Source of the DNA: Lutibacter litoralis | GTDB taxonomy: Bacteria > Bacteroidota > Bacteroidia > Flavobacteriales > Flavobacteriaceae | DNA length: 64,000 nucleotides | Assembly: GCF_014646675.1 (NCBI RefSeq) | Contig: NZ_BMNS01000005.1 | Span: 25,293-89,292, forward strand | Direction: 5' to 3' | Part shown: one piece after another, positions 1-8,018 of the stretch | How the letters are laid out: every line of letters starts with the position of its first letter | Numbering within the stretch: the stretch's first letter is position 1 | Notes under the pieces: generated by a model | Databases searched by the model: none | The model's input: the letters and a program-made list of their open reading frames with translations, nothing else | What the model was told of the DNA's origin: nothing | Position numbers and translations under genes: made by a program

Positions 1-838
1 TTTTAATGATACGGCGACCACCGAGATCTACACCAATACAATGTCCACCTACTAAACCTGGTTTAAAGGGTAAAAAATTCCATTTTGTACCAGCAGCTTC
101 CAATACAGCTTGCGTATCTATATTTAATAAATTAAATATTTTAGCCAATTCATTTACAAAAGCAATATTGATATCTCTTTGTGAATTTTCTATAACTTTT
201 GCCGCTTCAGCTACTTTAATTGTTGGTGCTAAATGTGTTCCTGCAGTGATTACCGAAGTATATAGATTGTCTACTTTTTTACCAATTTCAGGTGTAGAAC
301 CTGAAGTTACTTTTAGTATCTTTTCAACTGTGTGCTCCTTGTCTCCTGGATTTATACGTTCTGGAGAATAGCCTACAAAAAAATTTTTATTGAATTCAAG
401 TCCTGAAATCTCCTCTAAAATTGGTACACAAACTTCTTCTGTGGCACCAGGATATACTGTAGATTCGTAAATAACAATATCGTGAGGTTTTAAAACACCT
501 CCAACTGTTTCACTTGATTTAATAAGGGGCGTTAAATCTGGTTTGTTATTTTTATCTACTGGTGTTGGTACGGTTATAATATAATAATTACAGTCTTTTA
601 TGTTTTTAATTTCTGTTGTACAATAAAGTCCCTTTTCGCTTTCAGAATTGGTTACAAGCACTTGTTTTAATAAATGGTCTGAAACTTCTAAAGTATTATC
701 GGTTCCTTTAGTTAATTCAGCAACTCTATATTTATTGATATCGAAACCAATAACATTGTATTTTGTAGCAAATAACCTTGCTAAAGGAAGACCCACATAA
801 CCTAAACCTATAATTGCTATTTTAACTTTTTCTTTCAT
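1..838 (-). CDS. Nucleotide-sugar dehydrogenase (TviB/WbpA-like), truncated by the window edge
   Basis: This enzyme oxidises C6 of a UDP-sugar (probably a UDP-N-acetylhexosamine) to the uronic acid for capsule or O-antigen synthesis, using two NAD+. The start at 838 gives [20 protein letters not shown], with a Rossmann GLGYVGLP motif at residues 11-18. The central domain follows, ending in the active-site signature GGHCIG at residues 264-269 with nucleophile Cys267. The preceding [12 protein letters not shown] resembles the TviB branch more than UDP-glucose dehydrogenase, but the substrate is inferred. The UDP-binding C-terminal third (family length about 420-430) is missing. The frame stays open to base 1 only because it reads through an adapter; genuine sequence ends near 25-34. 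It lies 21 bp downstream of rfbB and is probably in the same operon. Confidence 0.9.
   Translation of the reverse strand, partial: MKEKVKIAIIGLGYVGLPLARLFATKYNVIGFDINKYRVAELTKGTDNTLEVSDHLLKQVLVTNSESEKGLYCTTEIKNIKDCNYYIITVPTPVDKNNKPDLTPLIKSSETVGGVLKPHDIVIYESTVYPGATEEVCVPILEEISGLEFNKNFFVGYSPERINPGDKEHTVEKILKVTSGSTPEIGKKVDNLYTSVITAGTHLAPTIKVAEAAKVIENSQRDINIAFVNELAKIFNLLNIDTQAVLEAAGTKWNFLPFKPGLVGGHCIGVDLGGRRIIK
5..33. other. Illumina P5 adapter sequence (artefact)
   Basis: Positions 5-33 match the 29-nt Illumina P5 flow-cell oligo exactly: AATGATACGG, then CGACCACCGA, then GATCTACAC. It interrupts a conserved dehydrogenase gene just after its active-site Cys motif. The adapter's last nine bases, read on the minus strand, spell GTGTAGATC. 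These also fit the expected natural codons for Gly-Val-Asp, so the true junction lies somewhere in 25-33. This is contamination at a contig end, not biology. Confidence 0.97.
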
Positions 839-859
839 TTTATTGTACAACTCTTCAAC

Positions 860-1870
860 TTAATTTTTATACTTTTGAATATACCACTTAACTGTTTTTA
901 ATATTCCAGATTCGAAATTCTCGTCAGCATTCCATCCTAATTCATTTTCAATTTTACTGGCATCTATTGCATATCTATAATCGTGACCTGCACGATCTTT
1001 TACATAGGTAATCTGATTCTTATAACTAGTTTCTTTTGGTACTAACGTATCTAATAGTTCACATATTTTGGTTGCTATATAATTATTATCTCGTTCATTT
1101 TTACCACCAATATTATAAACTTCTCCACTTTTTCCGTAATCGTATACTAAATCAAGACCTTTACAATGGTCTAAAACATACAGCCAATCTCTAATATTTT
1201 TTCCATCTCCATAAATAGGAATTTCTTCGCCTGCTAATGCTTTTCTTATAACGGTAGGAATTAATTTTTCATCGTGTTGATGAGGTCCATAATTATTAGA
1301 ACAATTTGTAATAACGGTATTCATACCATACGTGTGATGGTAACTTCTAACAATCATATCACTACTTGCTTTTGAAGCGCTGTATGGTGAATTTGGCGCA
1401 TACGGTGTTTTCTCAGTAAACAATCCTGTTTCACCTAAAGAACCATAAACTTCATCTGTTGAAACATGTAAAAATCGTGCATTTTCAAACCCGTGCTTAT
1501 AAACAAATGGTTTTTCCATCCAATATTTATAGGCAACATCTAACAATGTAAAAGTACCTTTAACATTGGTTTCAATAAAAACATCAGGCTCGCTTATAGA
1601 ATTATCTACATGAGATTCTGCCGCTAAATGAATAACACCATGTACTATATAATGATGAAAAACACGCTCCATTAAACCACGATCAGAAATAGAACCATGT
1701 ACAAAAGTGAAGTTTTTTAAATCTTTTACAGCGTTTAAATTCTCTAAATCACCTGCGTACGTTAAAGAATCTACAACTACAATTTTAAAATCAGGATACT
1801 TATTTACTAAGTATTCGACTAAATTTGAGCCGATAAATCCAGCTCCGCCAGTAACTAAAATAGAATTCAT
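860..1870 (-). CDS. rfbB: dTDP-glucose 4,6-dehydratase
   Basis: RfbB/RmlB catalyses the second step of dTDP-L-rhamnose synthesis, converting dTDP-glucose to dTDP-4-keto-6-deoxyglucose in the cytoplasm. It is an extended short-chain dehydrogenase. The NAD-binding GGAGFIG motif is at residues 8-14, the catalytic Thr-Asp-Glu at 138-140 (STDEVYG), and the Tyr163/Lys167 pair lies in YSASK. At 336 residues it is full length. Its ATG overlaps the end of rfbD by 4 bp (ATGA), indicating translational coupling within rfbA-rfbC-rfbD-rfbB. Homologues exist in other deoxysugar pathways, but the complete rfb set beside it supports the rhamnose role. Confidence 0.96.
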   Translation of the reverse strand: MNSILVTGGAGFIGSNLVEYLVNKYPDFKIVVVDSLTYAGDLENLNAVKDLKNFTFVHGSISDRGLMERVFHHYIVHGVIHLAAESHVDNSISEPDVFIETNVKGTFTLLDVAYKYWMEKPFVYKHGFENARFLHVSTDEVYGSLGETGLFTEKTPYAPNSPYSASKASSDMIVRSYHHTYGMNTVITNCSNNYGPHQHDEKLIPTVIRKALAGEEIPIYGDGKNIRDWLYVLDHCKGLDLVYDYGKSGEVYNIGGKNERDNNYIATKICELLDTLVPKETSYKNQITYVKDRAGHDYRYAIDASKIENELGWNADENFESGILKTVKWYIQKYKN

Positions 1871-2733
1871 AATTTATTTATTTTATTTAAACATTGTTTT
1901 AAAGAATCTTGCCAAGATAGTATTTCGATATGAAAGGTTTGTTGCATTTTTTCAGTATTTAACAAACTATATTTTGGACGTTTTACTTTTGAATTAAAAT
2001 CTTTTGATGAAATCGGAACAATATTACATTCACTTTTTGTGATGTTAGCAATTTCTTGTGCAAATTCAAACCAGCTACAAATTCCTTTATTTGAATAATG
2101 ATATATTTCTACATTTTTATTATTAATATGTGGAATTATTGTAAATAACACATTTGCCAAATCTGTTGCATTTGTTGGTGAACCTTTTTGATCTGAAACA
2201 ACTTTTACTGTCTTATTGTTTTTAAACAATCTTAACATAGTATTTACAAAATTGTTTCCGTGTAAAGAGTACAACCAAGAAGTTCTAATTATTAAAGCAT
2301 TAGCAGGATTTATTTTTTGCAAAGCTTCTTCTCCTTTTAATTTCGTAAACCCGTACTTATTTTGTGGGTTTGTAATATCTGTTTCTAAATACGGTTTTTC
2401 TGAAGTTCCATCAAAAACATAATCGCTTGAAATATGAATTAATGTCACGTTGTGTTTTTTAGAAATTAGTGCCAAATTTTCTACAGCAACCTTATTAATT
2501 TCAGTAGCTAAACCCTCATTATCTTCTGCTTTATCAACATTTGTATAAGCGGCACAATTTATAATAACTTTAATATTATTGGTTGTTATAAATTCTTCAA
2601 TAGTATTGGGTTTTGTAATATCTAATTGGTTCTTATCTGCAAAATAACAATTGAATTTTGGGTAATTTTGCTCGACATTTTGCAAAGCAAATCCCAATTG
2701 ACCTTTTGAGCCTGTTATTAATATATTAGTCAT
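1867..2733 (-). CDS. rfbD: dTDP-4-dehydrorhamnose reductase
   Basis: RfbD/RmlD performs the last step of dTDP-L-rhamnose synthesis, reducing the 4-keto group with NAD(P)H. The nucleotide-binding TGSKGQLG is at residues 7-14. NCAAYTNVDKAE at 59-70 is the typical family block, and the catalytic pair Tyr127/Lys131 sits in KYGFTK. At 288 residues it has the normal length. It starts 13 bp after rfbC and overlaps the next gene, rfbB, by 4 bp. Assignment is firm from the motifs and operon. Confidence 0.95.
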   Translation of the reverse strand: MTNILITGSKGQLGFALQNVEQNYPKFNCYFADKNQLDITKPNTIEEFITTNNIKVIINCAAYTNVDKAEDNEGLATEINKVAVENLALISKKHNVTLIHISSDYVFDGTSEKPYLETDITNPQNKYGFTKLKGEEALQKINPANALIIRTSWLYSLHGNNFVNTMLRLFKNNKTVKVVSDQKGSPTNATDLANVLFTIIPHINNKNVEIYHYSNKGICSWFEFAQEIANITKSECNIVPISSKDFNSKVKRPKYSLLNTEKMQQTFHIEILSWQDSLKQCLNKINKL

Positions 2734-2746
2734 TTACGTTTTACAT

Positions 2747-3298
2747 TTATTCAAATAAATCAGCTTTTTTAAAAGGCACTTGGGCTTTATCTTTTTCTGA
2801 AATAATTAATTCATTAGCAGGGAAATTCCAATCAATAGCTAAATCAGTATCATTAAATAAAATTCCTCGTTCTGATTTTTGATTGTAATAAGCATCTACT
2901 TTATAACAAAAAATAGTGTCATCACTTAAAGTTACATATCCGTGCGCAAATCCTTTTGGAATAAAAAGTTGGTATTTATTTTCTTCACTTAATTCTACAA
3001 TCACTTTTTCTCCAAATGTTTTCGAGTTTTTCCGAATATCAACCACCACATCTAATACTTTTCCTTTTACAACTCTCACTAATTTAGATTGTGCAAATGG
3101 TGGTAACTGATAATGCAACCCACGTAAAACTCCTTTTGAAGATTTTGCTTCATTATCTTGACAAAAATCTACGGCAAACCCAATAAAATCTTCAAAAGTT
3201 TCTTTTTTAAAAACTTCATAAAAATAACCTCTATCATCATTAAAAACAGTTGGTTTATAAAGTATTACATCTGGTATGTTTGTTCTTATAAATTTCAT
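2747..3298 (-). CDS. rfbC: dTDP-4-dehydrorhamnose 3,5-epimerase
   Basis: RfbC/RmlC epimerises C3 and C5 of dTDP-4-keto-6-deoxyglucose, giving the L-lyxo intermediate. It is a 183-residue cupin dimer of normal length. The signature GVLRGLHYQ carries the catalytic base His62, followed by Lys72 and, in the FCYKVD block, Tyr132; these match the known RmlC residues. FIPKGFAHGY (112-121) is the second cupin motif. It sits between rfbA, about 100 bp upstream, and rfbD, 13 bp downstream. Confidence 0.95.
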   Translation of the reverse strand: MKFIRTNIPDVILYKPTVFNDDRGYFYEVFKKETFEDFIGFAVDFCQDNEAKSSKGVLRGLHYQLPPFAQSKLVRVVKGKVLDVVVDIRKNSKTFGEKVIVELSEENKYQLFIPKGFAHGYVTLSDDTIFCYKVDAYYNQKSERGILFNDTDLAIDWNFPANELIISEKDKAQVPFKKADLFE

Positions 3299-3401
3299 TA
3301 AAAAATATGTTCCTTTTTAAGTTTTAATAATAACTTAGACTCCGCTCAGCCGCTGTTAAATCTATCGCCTTTTTACTTATAACTATTAGCCCCTTAGTTA
3401 T
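3299..3401. repeat. GC-richer patch in the rfbA-rfbC spacer
   Basis: The 103-bp gap inside an otherwise tightly packed operon contains a GC-rich patch reading GGCTGAGCGGAGTC on the minus strand (about 3340-3353), and an imperfect inverted repeat around TAACTA/TAGTTA (about 3381-3402). I can describe it only as a possible degenerate intergenic repeat. No reading frame is evident. Confidence 0.3.
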
Positions 3402-4277
3402 TTACCTCTTCACTAACTTTAGCAAATACTGTCCATAACTATTATTTTTATATTCGTTTGCCAATAAAAGCAGTTGTTCTTTCGTAATGTAACCCATTTG
3501 ATAAGCAATCTCTTCTATACAAGCAATTTTTAAACCTTGTCTTTTTTCTATAGTTTGAATAAAATTAGATGCTTCTAATAAAGAATCTTGTGTGCCGGTA
3601 TCTAGCCAAGCATAGCCTCTTCCTAATAATTCTAATTTTAAATTTTGTTGATTTAAATAGGTTTGATTTACCGTAGTAATTTCCAATTCCCCACGTTTGC
3701 TTGGTTTTATGTTTTTTGCAATTTTCACAACGCTATTTGGATAAAAATACAAGCCTACAACTGCGTAATTACTTTTAGGGTTGTAAGGTTTTTCTTCAAT
3801 ACTTAATACATTTTTATGACTATCAAATTCAGCAACTCCGTACCTTTCAGGATCTTGTACATAATATCCAAAAATTGTTGCTTTTTTATCTTCTTGCACC
3901 GTTCTAACAGCGTCATTTAAACGTTTTTCAATACCTGCACCATAAAAAATATTATCTCCTAAAATTAAGCAAACATCATCGTTTCCGATAAATTGTTCAC
4001 CTAAAATAAAAGCTTGTGCCAAACCATCTGGAGACGGTTGCTCAATATATTCAAACTGCATTCCAATAGCTTTTCCATCGCCTAATAATTTTTTAAAATT
4101 TGGTAAATCTTGCGGAGTGGAAATTATTAATACTTCTGTAATTCCGGAAAGCATAAGAATAGAAAGCGGATAATAAACCATTGGCTTGTCGTAAATAGCC
4201 AACAATTGTTTGGAAGTACCTTTTGTTATTGGGTACAAGCGTGTTCCTGATCCACCTGCTAATATTATTCCTTTCAT
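3402..4277 (-). CDS. rfbA: Glucose-1-phosphate thymidylyltransferase
   Basis: RfbA/RmlA makes dTDP-glucose from dTTP and glucose-1-phosphate and commits the sugar to the rhamnose pathway. The nucleotidyltransferase loop GGSGTRLYP is at residues 8-16, followed by [17 protein letters not shown], the dTTP/metal motif [10 protein letters not shown] and the sugar-binding block [19 protein letters not shown]. At 291 residues it is typical. It is the first gene of the minus-strand rhamnose operon, so the promoter should lie in the 729-bp spacer upstream (4278-5006). Confidence 0.96.
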   Translation of the reverse strand: MKGIILAGGSGTRLYPITKGTSKQLLAIYDKPMVYYPLSILMLSGITEVLIISTPQDLPNFKKLLGDGKAIGMQFEYIEQPSPDGLAQAFILGEQFIGNDDVCLILGDNIFYGAGIEKRLNDAVRTVQEDKKATIFGYYVQDPERYGVAEFDSHKNVLSIEEKPYNPKSNYAVVGLYFYPNSVVKIAKNIKPSKRGELEITTVNQTYLNQQNLKLELLGRGYAWLDTGTQDSLLEASNFIQTIEKRQGLKIACIEEIAYQMGYITKEQLLLLANEYKNNSYGQYLLKLVKR

Positions 4278-4693
4278 CTTTAACTATTTAAATTTTTAAA
4301 TTTCAATAAAACACCTGTTTTTTATTTATTTTCAATTTAAAAACGAATACTCTAAACTTTAATTATTTAAAATATAGATTTCAACAAAAATAACTAATTA
4401 ATATTTAAAAACAATTGCTTTTACGGAAAGTATAGTTTAGCATTTATCTGAACCTTTTTTAACAATTAAACAGTAAAAATTTTCCTTCAATATTCAAATT
4501 TTTAAAGAGAATGTAAAAAACATCTTAACATTATAAATGGAAAGTTTTTGCATATAAAAGGTGCTTAATACCTAATATTTGTCCTTTTTCTTTGATTTTT
4601 ATATCTATTTTTGTAACTTTCAAATTCTTTAAAAGGGAAAACACTCTTTAAAGGTATTTAATAACATAATAAAAAACCCCAAATTCTATTATT
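4278..4693. other. Non-coding spacer between divergent rfbA and udk
   Basis: This is the first part of a 729-bp gap between the divergently transcribed rfbA and udk genes. It is very AT-rich. It should hold the rfbA promoter, but I cannot assign one confidently. A direct repeat, CTTTAAAAGG then CTTTAAAGG, lies around 4630-4655. A TATTTTTG box (4606-4613) fits the Bacteroidota -7 consensus on the plus strand, but its -33 partner is poorly spaced. No RNA gene is recognisable. Confidence 0.4.
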
Positions 4694-4843
4694 ATGAGTT
4701 CGATTTCTTTACAATATTCTTTATCTTCGGAAGGAATAAATCAAACCGCTTTAAAAAATTATAAAACGTATTTAAAACATTATTCTTTTAGAAATTTAAA
4801 GCCCATGTCTTTTGATGAATTTTTAAAAAATTACCGTAGTTAA
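4694..4843 (+). CDS. Possible small protein, 49 residues
   Basis: An ATG-to-TAA frame of 50 codons lies in the long spacer and starts MSSISLQYSLSSEG. Its composition looks protein-like (Lys, Ser, Tyr and Phe spread evenly, amphipathic C-terminal part ending SFDEFLKNYRS), and the 729-bp gap is unusually long for this compact genome. There is no recognised domain, signal peptide or membrane helix. A TATTTTTG promoter-like box lies 80 bp upstream. It could equally be chance in AT-rich DNA. Confidence 0.35.
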   Translation: MSSISLQYSLSSEGINQTALKNYKTYLKHYSFRNLKPMSFDEFLKNYRS

Positions 4844-4976
4844 AAATGTAGTTTTTGTGTTTTTAAGTTAGTGTAAATTTAGTTTGTTCAATAGTTTAAA
4901 TACTTCTTATTTATTTTTAGTCGTTATTTTTTATTTTTTTTCGATACGCAATTTTAAATTCTTATTTATTATTCGC

Positions 4977-4984
4977 TAAATTTG
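4977..4984 (+). promoter_or_regulatory. Promoter -7 box for udk
   Basis: TAAATTTG matches the Bacteroidota sigma-A consensus TANNTTTG exactly. It lies 22 bp before the udk ATG at 5007, so the expected transcript has a leader of roughly 15 nt. No good TTTG -33 element is visible. Confidence 0.55.
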
Positions 4985-5006
4985 TAAAAATTTATAAAAA
5001 ACCTAG

Positions 5007-5612
5007 ATGCTTATAATTGGAATTGCTGGTGGAACAGGAAGTGGTAAAACAACTGTTGTAAATCAAATATTAAACGAATTACCTGCTGATGAAGTTTGTG
5101 TTATTTCGCAAGATTCATATTACAACGAAACACATGGCTTAAGTTACGAAGAGCGTACAAAAATAAATTTTGACCATCCAAAAGCTATCGATTTTGAGTT
5201 GTTGGTAAGTCATTTAAATGCGCTACGAAAAGGCAAAATTATTGAGCAACCAGTCTATTCTTTTGTAACACATGACCGTACACAAGATGCCTTAATTACA
5301 CACCCTAGAAAAGTTGTTATTGTTGAAGGGATTTTAATTTTTAATAATAAAGAATTACGCGATATTTTTGATATTAAAATATTTGTGCACGCAGATACCG
5401 ATGAACGCTTAATTAGAAGAGTTAGGAGAGATATTGAAGAACGTGGAAGGGATATAAATGAAGTGTTAACCAGATATCAAAACACCTTAAAGCCTATGCA
5501 CCAACAGTTTATTGAGCCAACCAAAAACTATGCGGATATTATTATTCCAAATGACAGGTACAATACTGTAGCTATAGATATCGTTAGAACTGTAATAAGT
5601 AATAAATTGTAA
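5007..5612 (+). CDS. udk: Uridine kinase
   Basis: Udk phosphorylates uridine and cytidine to UMP and CMP in pyrimidine salvage. The P-loop GGTGSGKTT is at residues 8-16. Typical family blocks follow: QDSYYNE, NFDHPKAIDFELL, QPVYSFVTHDRT, VIVEGILIF and the lid region RLIRRVRRDIEERGRD. The length of 201 residues is normal. The next gene, a FtsB-like protein, starts 4 bp after the stop, so the two are co-transcribed; this pairing is common in Flavobacteria. The ATG at 5007 directly precedes the conserved first strand and is the only sensible start. Confidence 0.95.
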   Translation: MLIIGIAGGTGSGKTTVVNQILNELPADEVCVISQDSYYNETHGLSYEERTKINFDHPKAIDFELLVSHLNALRKGKIIEQPVYSFVTHDRTQDALITHPRKVVIVEGILIFNNKELRDIFDIKIFVHADTDERLIRRVRRDIEERGRDINEVLTRYQNTLKPMHQQFIEPTKNYADIIIPNDRYNTVAIDIVRTVISNKL

Positions 5613-5615
5613 TTA

Positions 5616-5936
5616 ATGACTTTAAAGCAGTTTCGAAATAAACCTGTTGTAAAAATTATAACCAACAAATATGTGTTAATTCTAGGAACATTTATAGTTT
5701 GGATGGTTTTTTTTGATGAAAATTCATGGCTAAATCATAGAGAATTTAATAAAGAAATAGAAAAGCTTCAGAGCGAAAAAGAATACTACAAATCGGAAAT
5801 TAAAAAAGATGATGCGCTCATTAAAAATCTTGATGATAAGGAGGAGCTGGAAAAATTTGCAAGAGAAGAATATAAAATGAAAAAAGAAAACGAAGATATA
5901 TATATTATACAATATGATACTTTAGAAAAAAAATAA
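5616..5936 (+). CDS. FtsB/DivIC-like septum formation initiator protein
   Basis: This is a small bitopic membrane protein of the FtsB/DivIC family, which links FtsL and FtsQ in the divisome. It has a short cytoplasmic N-terminus, one transmembrane helix at about residues 19-34, and a periplasmic coiled coil from about 41 to 73 rich in Glu and Lys. The tail ELEKFAREEYKMKKENEDIY is the diagnostic family motif (residues 77-96). At 106 residues it has the expected length. It follows udk by 4 bp and precedes the mutase small subunit by 38 bp. The family call is firm; the precise divisome role is inferred. Confidence 0.85.
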   Translation: MTLKQFRNKPVVKIITNKYVLILGTFIVWMVFFDENSWLNHREFNKEIEKLQSEKEYYKSEIKKDDALIKNLDDKEELEKFAREEYKMKKENEDIYIIQYDTLEKK

Positions 5937-5974
5937 GGTAATTTTAAATTATCTTTCCTTGAACACTTAAAAAT

Positions 5975-7297
5975 ATGTCCGATTTTTTTATAAACGAATT
6001 TCCGCCAAGTTCCTCAGCAGCGTGGAAACAAAAAATTCAGTTTGAGTTAGATGGTGCAGATTATAATAAAACACTATTAACCAAAACAAATGAAGGCATA
6101 ACCATCTCACCATTTTACCATCTAGATACTTTTGAAAAAGTAATTATTCCGCTTCCAAAAGAGGATTGCAAGATTTGTATAAAAATTAATATTTCTACTG
6201 AAGAAACGGCAAATATTGAAGCTTTAGCAGCTATAGATAAAGGAATATCTGCTATTTTGTTTGAAGCTTCAAAACCATTTAATGCAACATTATTATTTCA
6301 TGATTTAGTACATAAAAATGTTGAATTTCATTTTAAATTTAACTTTTTAGAAGAGAGCTTTATCAATAAGTTGGCTTTAATATTAGCAGATGAAACAGTT
6401 TATTTTAATATTGATATTATTGGAAAATTAGCAAGAACCGGAAATTGGTATACGTCGATAAAAAAAGATAATAGCATACTTCTAAACCTCATCAAAAAGA
6501 ATCCTGATTTATTTATTTTAAGTGTTGATGCAACTATTTATCAGAATGCTGGAGCAAATGCAGTTCAACAAGTTGCGTACGCCTTAGCACATGCAAATGA
6601 ATATTTAACAATATTTGGAGCTGATATTGCTAAAAGAATTCAGTTTAATTTTGCGACAGGCAGTAATTATTTCTTTGAAATTGCAAAAATTAGAGCTTTC
6701 CGTTATTTATATAATTTGGTTTTAAGTGAATATAACACAACAGCAATTGCTAAAATTTATGCTGAACCAAGTTTAAGAAATAAAACGTTGTACGGTGCTG
6801 CAATAAATACCTTACGCAGAACTGCAGAAAGTATGAGTGCTATTTTAGGTGGTGCAACTACAATTGCAACTAATTTTACGTCTGATAAATTTACTCAGAA
6901 TCAGCAACCAATTCTAAATGAAACACGTACGTTTAAAAACGCACAACATATTGCAACCGATACGTATTATATAGAATATGTAACAAAACAATTTGCGGAA
7001 AAAGCCCTAACTATTTTTAAAGATATTGAAAAAAGTGGTGGTTTTTTAAGTCAGCTTAAGGAAGGAACTATTCAACGAAAAATAAAAGAAAACGCTCAAA
7101 AAGAACAACAGCAGTTTGATACAAATGAACTCGTTTTAATAGGAGCTAATAAATATCCTGCTCAATTCGATTCCGAAGAAGATATTCAAGTAAGTACATT
7201 TTTAAAAGGAAAATCGTATAAAACTCTAATCATTCCATTACTACCAAAAAGACTTTCTGAAAAAGTGGAACAAAAAAATAGGAGAGATGAAGCGTAA
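5975..7297 (+). CDS. mutA: Methylmalonyl-CoA mutase small subunit
   Basis: This is the non-catalytic subunit of B12-dependent methylmalonyl-CoA mutase, which interconverts succinyl-CoA and (R)-methylmalonyl-CoA. The 440-residue protein has the family N-terminus (FPPSSSAAWKQKIQFELDG), the TIM-barrel blocks TGNWYTSIKKDN and NAGANAVQQVAYALAHANEYL, and the tail ELVLIGANKYP. It has no C-terminal B12-binding domain (no DxHxxG), as usual for the short Bacteroidota small subunit. It overlaps the next gene by 11 bp. That partner is strongly contracted, so whether this locus still makes an active enzyme is doubtful. Confidence 0.88.
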   Translation: MSDFFINEFPPSSSAAWKQKIQFELDGADYNKTLLTKTNEGITISPFYHLDTFEKVIIPLPKEDCKICIKINISTEETANIEALAAIDKGISAILFEASKPFNATLLFHDLVHKNVEFHFKFNFLEESFINKLALILADETVYFNIDIIGKLARTGNWYTSIKKDNSILLNLIKKNPDLFILSVDATIYQNAGANAVQQVAYALAHANEYLTIFGADIAKRIQFNFATGSNYFFEIAKIRAFRYLYNLVLSEYNTTAIAKIYAEPSLRNKTLYGAAINTLRRTAESMSAILGGATTIATNFTSDKFTQNQQPILNETRTFKNAQHIATDTYYIEYVTKQFAEKALTIFKDIEKSGGFLSQLKEGTIQRKIKENAQKEQQQFDTNELVLIGANKYPAQFDSEEDIQVSTFLKGKSYKTLIIPLLPKRLSEKVEQKNRRDEA

Positions 7298-7904
7298 AGA
7301 TTTTTCAAATTTAGAAATTACGGTTCAAGATAAAAAAGACACAATTTTTGAGCACGAACAATATGTTGCAGGTATTGCTCCAAATTTGAGAGGAATACAT
7401 GCAACTATGTATTTTCAAATACCGTTAGAAACCAAAATATCAACAAACTCTTTTTCTAAAGCAAATGTAGCTCCCGAAAATGAAATAGCAACTTTTTTAG
7501 CTGAATCTTTAAACTTCATTCAAAAAGGAATTAATTCGAACACGAAAATTGACAAAATTGTTTCTGAATTATCATTTGAAACAAAAATTGGAAAAAACCA
7601 TTTTGATGAAATAGCGAAAATGAGAGCAGTAAGAATGCTTTGGTCAAAACTAATTAAACAATTCAACCCAAAAAATCAATCTTCATTTGCATTAGATATA
7701 AATGCAACAATAGAGACTTCTTTTGATGCTTTTCAAGCTATTTTCGGAGGTTGCCAATGTGTTATTTCAGGAGATAAAAAACATTTGTTTTTTCAAGAAG
7801 AAACCAGAATTTTAAAAACAATTGACCCTTGGGCAGGATCTACTTATGTTGAGAAAATGACTGAAGAAATTGCAACTAAAGCGTGGTTGTTGTTTGAAAA
7901 ATAA
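7287..7904 (+). CDS. Contracted methylmalonyl-CoA mutase large-subunit-like protein
   Basis: This occupies the place of the large subunit (scpA/mutB, normally about 700 residues) but is only 205 residues. Recognisable family blocks occur in the right order: N-terminal RKDFSNLEI, then AGIAPNLRGIHATMY (about 30-44), HFDEIAKMRAVRMLW (about 111-125), a GG motif (FGGCQ), and QEETRILKTIDPWAGSTYVE (about 171-190). Everything between is shortened. The substrate-channel barrel strands, the catalytic His region and the whole B12-binding domain (DxHxxG) are absent. The frame has no stops or frameshifts and its codon use matches the neighbours. It starts 11 bp inside mutA. It may be an in-frame decaying remnant or a repurposed structural partner; it cannot be a complete mutase. 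Confidence 0.75.
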   Translation: MKRKDFSNLEITVQDKKDTIFEHEQYVAGIAPNLRGIHATMYFQIPLETKISTNSFSKANVAPENEIATFLAESLNFIQKGINSNTKIDKIVSELSFETKIGKNHFDEIAKMRAVRMLWSKLIKQFNPKNQSSFALDINATIETSFDAFQAIFGGCQCVISGDKKHLFFQEETRILKTIDPWAGSTYVEKMTEEIATKAWLLFEK

Positions 7905-8018
7905 GATTCAAAAAAACTTACTGAAAATTAGTATTAAAACTTTTGTAAAAAGTACTATTTCAGAGCAACTTTATAAAAATATTTAATTTTAAACAATACT
8001 ATTTTAAAAACGTAAACA

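Noticed and set aside
6-371. Plus-strand frame of 121 codons at the left edge
   Set aside because: It begins inside the sequencing adapter and is antisense to a clear nucleotide-sugar dehydrogenase.
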